NCBI GenBank assembly: GCA_032353305.1
Contig: JAUCNG010397256.1
Location: 1-10,661 of the forward strand
Direction of reading: 5' to 3'
Length of the DNA: 10,661 nt
Source of the DNA: Cephalothrix spiralis
Lineage: Eukaryota > Nemertea > Palaeonemertea > Archinemertea > Cephalotrichidae
Each line of letters starts with the position of its first letter. Position 1 is the stretch's first letter. Made by a program: the position numbers and the translations under genes. Shown piece after piece: positions 9,065 to 10,661 of the stretch. The notes under the pieces are model-generated. The model made no database searches. It was not told the DNA's origin and worked only from the letters and a program-made list of their open reading frames with translations.

Positions 9065-9482
9065 GCAGGCCTCACGCAAGAGCTCCTCAGAAAAAGTAGG
9101 AACCGAAATTTGTGTACGTTACTGACACTGGAGGCTAAAGCCTTAGCCCTCCTTTGCTGAGGAGTGGAAAATTAAGGGCCATACTCTTGATTTTGTGCGG
9201 AATTGCCTTTAAGCAGCACCATTTAGATTGAAAGGACATTATTTCACATGACAAAGGTTAATTTTTTTAACGCGCCTCCATTTAAAACAATAATTTATGT
9301 CATCTAGCCGAGCGAGGCACTTGATTAGGTAAAAAGCCTCCATTTCCATTCTAAATAATGTTTTTTTTAAGTAGGAAATATTTTAAAAAGTAGTAAACCA
9401 CTTTCTGTAAAAAGTAGAAATACCAAGGAATAGTAGGAGGATATTTAAAAAGTAGGAAAAGTAGAACCTGTATGAGGCCTGT
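9065..9482. mobile_element. Possible TIR element, CAGGCCTCA ends
   Basis: GCAGGCCTCACGCA at the left and the reverse complement of the right end ACAGGCCTCATACA are a short inverted pair. The interior has repeated AAAAGTAG motifs (AAAAAGTAGGAA near both ends) and a small hairpin, GAGGCTAAAGCCTTAGCCCTC (9131-9151). Ends beginning CAGG would suit a hAT-type element, but no 8-bp target duplication is present, so this is tentative. Confidence 0.35.
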
Positions 9483-9485
9483 TAA

Positions 9486-9634
9486 AGGTCACAGGCACCA
9501 GGTCAAGATCACGACCTTAAAAAACCTTCTGTCATCTTTCAAAGAGTTATATTGTAAGAGTATGCAGTTTGAACCGATAACTTTTGAATCACCCCTCGTA
9601 TATGTCGTATATATTGTCAAAGGTCGTCAAAGGT
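9486..9634. repeat. AGGTCA-type short repeats
   Basis: AGGTCA occurs at 9486-9491 and 9500-9505 (direct, 8-base spacer), with an inverted GACCTT soon after. GTCAAAGGTC-GTCAAAGGT follows at 9616-9634. AGGTCA is the nuclear-receptor half-site, but such repeats also occur in invertebrate interspersed repeats. Nothing shows that they are used as binding sites. Confidence 0.3.
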
Positions 9635-9714
9635 AACCGCCTTAATTACTGAATGCGAATTACAGAATAATTTATTGAAAATATTTTATGACTGTTGGGT
9701 CCTACGATGTCGTA

Positions 9715-9984
9715 TTCTTCTTCCTCTTCTATATAGGGCGTCAGATGACTGGCTCAAATAGACACTTAATGGTCCGCTTGCTGAGCATTTACCCCTATAG
9801 GCCCCAGTAGACCTAGCCCGCACTATTTAATAATCTATTTTCCCACTCCACGTATTTAACCTGACGGAGCCACCCAGGAAGCTATGCGCTCGAAACCCGA
9901 TGGAAAGTGGTGTCGAGACTGGGTATCGATCCAGGGATCCCTGGATTATAACGCCAGCGCTTAACCAATTAAACACCGTGCCGC
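9715..9984 (-). mobile_element. tRNA-derived SINE, about 270 bp
   Basis: Read on the minus strand, the head starts GCGGCACGGTGTTTAATTGG. The A-box-like TTAATTGGTTAAGCGC is followed by an anticodon-type arm (CTGGC, loop GTTATAA, TCCAG) and a B-box-like GGATCGATACC with CCAG closing the T arm. One base is missing from the T arm and one anticodon-stem pair is broken, so it is not a functional tRNA gene. A body of about 190 bp follows and ends in GAAGAGGAAGAAGAA. ATGACGTA (9985-9992) and ATGTCGTA (9707-9714) flank it as a 7-of-8 target duplication. The loop would place UAU as anticodon, suggesting tRNA-Ile-like ancestry (inference). Confidence 0.7.
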
Positions 9985-10069
9985 ATGACGTAGGAGTGTC
10001 GATTACTTCACTTCAAGAAATCTTTACCGCCGCGTCGAGGCTGATGTCGAGAGTAAATCATATACTTAC

Positions 10070-10152
10070 AATTGGCCTTCCGGACTCCATCCTACTCGAA
10101 CTAAATATTCAGACAGTGAGTGATTTAAAAAACGATGAAAAACATTGGTAAT
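10070..10152 (-). CDS. DPP8/9: DPP8/9 exon A (beta-propeller, VGWSPEGQ)
   Basis: This is the most upstream coding exon visible, 83 bp and 27 codons plus two bases. It reads ITNVFHRFLNHSLSEYLVRV, then GWSPEGQ. EYLVRVGWSPEGQ matches the DPP8/9 propeller segment that in human reads EYIARAGWT-[DE]GK. The acceptor is TTTATCTCTTTCAG just upstream (10153 onward) and the donor is a perfect GTAAGT starting at 10069. The exon begins at a codon boundary and ends after two bases (TT), which the first base of the next exon completes to TTC (Phe). Blade residues QF|VWAQVLDR continue across the junction. A plus-strand open frame over 9900-10151 is its antisense shadow combined with the neighbouring SINE. 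Confidence 0.88.
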
Positions 10153-10661
10153 CTGAAAGAGATAAAAGAAATTTGTTATTTAAGACCGTTAAAGAGCCAT
10201 TGAATTGGAAGAAACAGTTTTATAAGTATCTATGGGTTAACTAAGACTAGTCTCAACGTTCACTACGTTGAAATAATTCTATAGCTACCGTAATGTCCCT
10301 TGAAATGCCGGGAAATGTCAAAAATAGCGCAGCCCAGCGCTAGGATCGCCCAAAATGGTGCCAGGCATCGCAGGTGGGGACACTTTTTAGATCGCTAACC
10401 GTTGCTGCAGGAAGACTATGGATCGCACATATATAGGTGTGTTTTGTTTATATATTTTGTTATGTTACTTAAGAAAGAAATCAGTTTCTCTCTAAAAATT
10501 GTATATAATGTATAAAAAGTAAAATGACAATGTCAAATGTAAATACTTCGCATACCATATTATCCATTCTGTATATATGCATGAATATTATACAAATATT
10601 GTACAACGCCTTGTATAATATAAAGATTTATTGGCCGAGGCTGTATCATAGTATTGGTATA
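10153..10661 (-). other. Upstream DPP8/9 intron (partial), no exon seen
   Basis: The sequence upstream of exon A's acceptor to the window edge is AT-rich. I found no further exon encoding the preceding propeller segment. CAACGTTCACTACGTTG (10253-10269) is a small palindrome, and 10310-10420 is locally more GC-rich, with AGCGCAGCCCAGCGCT; neither has a recognised function. Confidence 0.6.

Larger units (their letters stand above)
8984..10069 (-). other. DPP8/9 intron between exons A and B
   Basis: 1086 bp, GTAAGT...TTTCAG on the minus strand. It carries a possible TIR element (9065-9482), AGGTCA-type repeats (9486-9634) and a tRNA-derived SINE (9715-9984). No other gene was seen. Confidence 0.78.

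Noticed and set aside
9905-9984. Functional tRNA-Ile(UAU) gene on the minus strand
   Set aside because: The T arm lacks a base, the anticodon stem has a mismatch, and the acceptor stem has no clear partner. Together with the body, tail and target duplication, a SINE is the better reading.
9900-10151. 83-codon plus-strand ORF
   Set aside because: It overlaps the SINE head and the antisense of DPP8/9 exon A. Its sequence has no domain of its own.

Overview
This window is intron-rich, AT-rich animal DNA. The signs of an animal nuclear genome are spliced exons with GT/AG borders, a tRNA-derived SINE, a piggyBac-type MITE and several fold-back elements. I cannot name the species. The cytosolic dipeptidyl peptidase 8/9 gene and the density of small transposons fit an invertebrate metazoan, but that is inference. 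There is no sign of a prokaryotic operon, CRISPR array or phage.

Two protein-coding genes are visible. At the left edge (about 1-430, + strand) is the last coding exon and 3' UTR of a protein kinase: the end of the kinase domain, a short tail, a stop codon and an AATAAA signal. From 10152 down to 1224 (- strand) runs the middle-to-late part of a DPP8/DPP9-family serine peptidase in eight exons: 10070-10152, 8815-8983, 7729-7870, 6932-7073, 5352-5433, 4221-4350, 2924-3098 and 1224-1494. Their lengths sum to 1194 nt (398 codons), and all seven internal junctions keep one open frame. They cover the late beta-propeller, the entry to the alpha/beta hydrolase domain with the oxyanion-hole motif VYGGPQVQLV, and the nucleophile motif HGWSYGG. 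The exons for the N-terminal half lie beyond the right edge. The C-terminal exons, which would carry the catalytic Asp and His, were not found between 1224 and the kinase gene.

The introns (655-1498 bp) and the flank between the genes hold mainly non-autonomous mobile DNA: a 491-bp piggyBac-type MITE with TTAA duplications (649-1139), a TIR element (2117-2457), a small hairpin element (3212-3339), a tandem array joined to a 496-bp palindrome (about 3500-4118), a TIR element with repeated TCGGACCA motifs (4806-5237), several hairpins (5912-6656), a nested fold-back with C and G homopolymer runs (8082-8772), a possible element (9065-9482) and a tRNA-headed SINE with an imperfect 8-bp duplication (9715-9984). 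Most long open frames here are shadows of these repeats or of antisense exons.

I see no evidence of a new multi-gene system. The points most worth checking are the missing DPP C-terminal exons next to a converging kinase gene, the piggyBac-type MITE, the large palindrome carrying NRF-1-like sites, and the SINE 85 bp from an exon.
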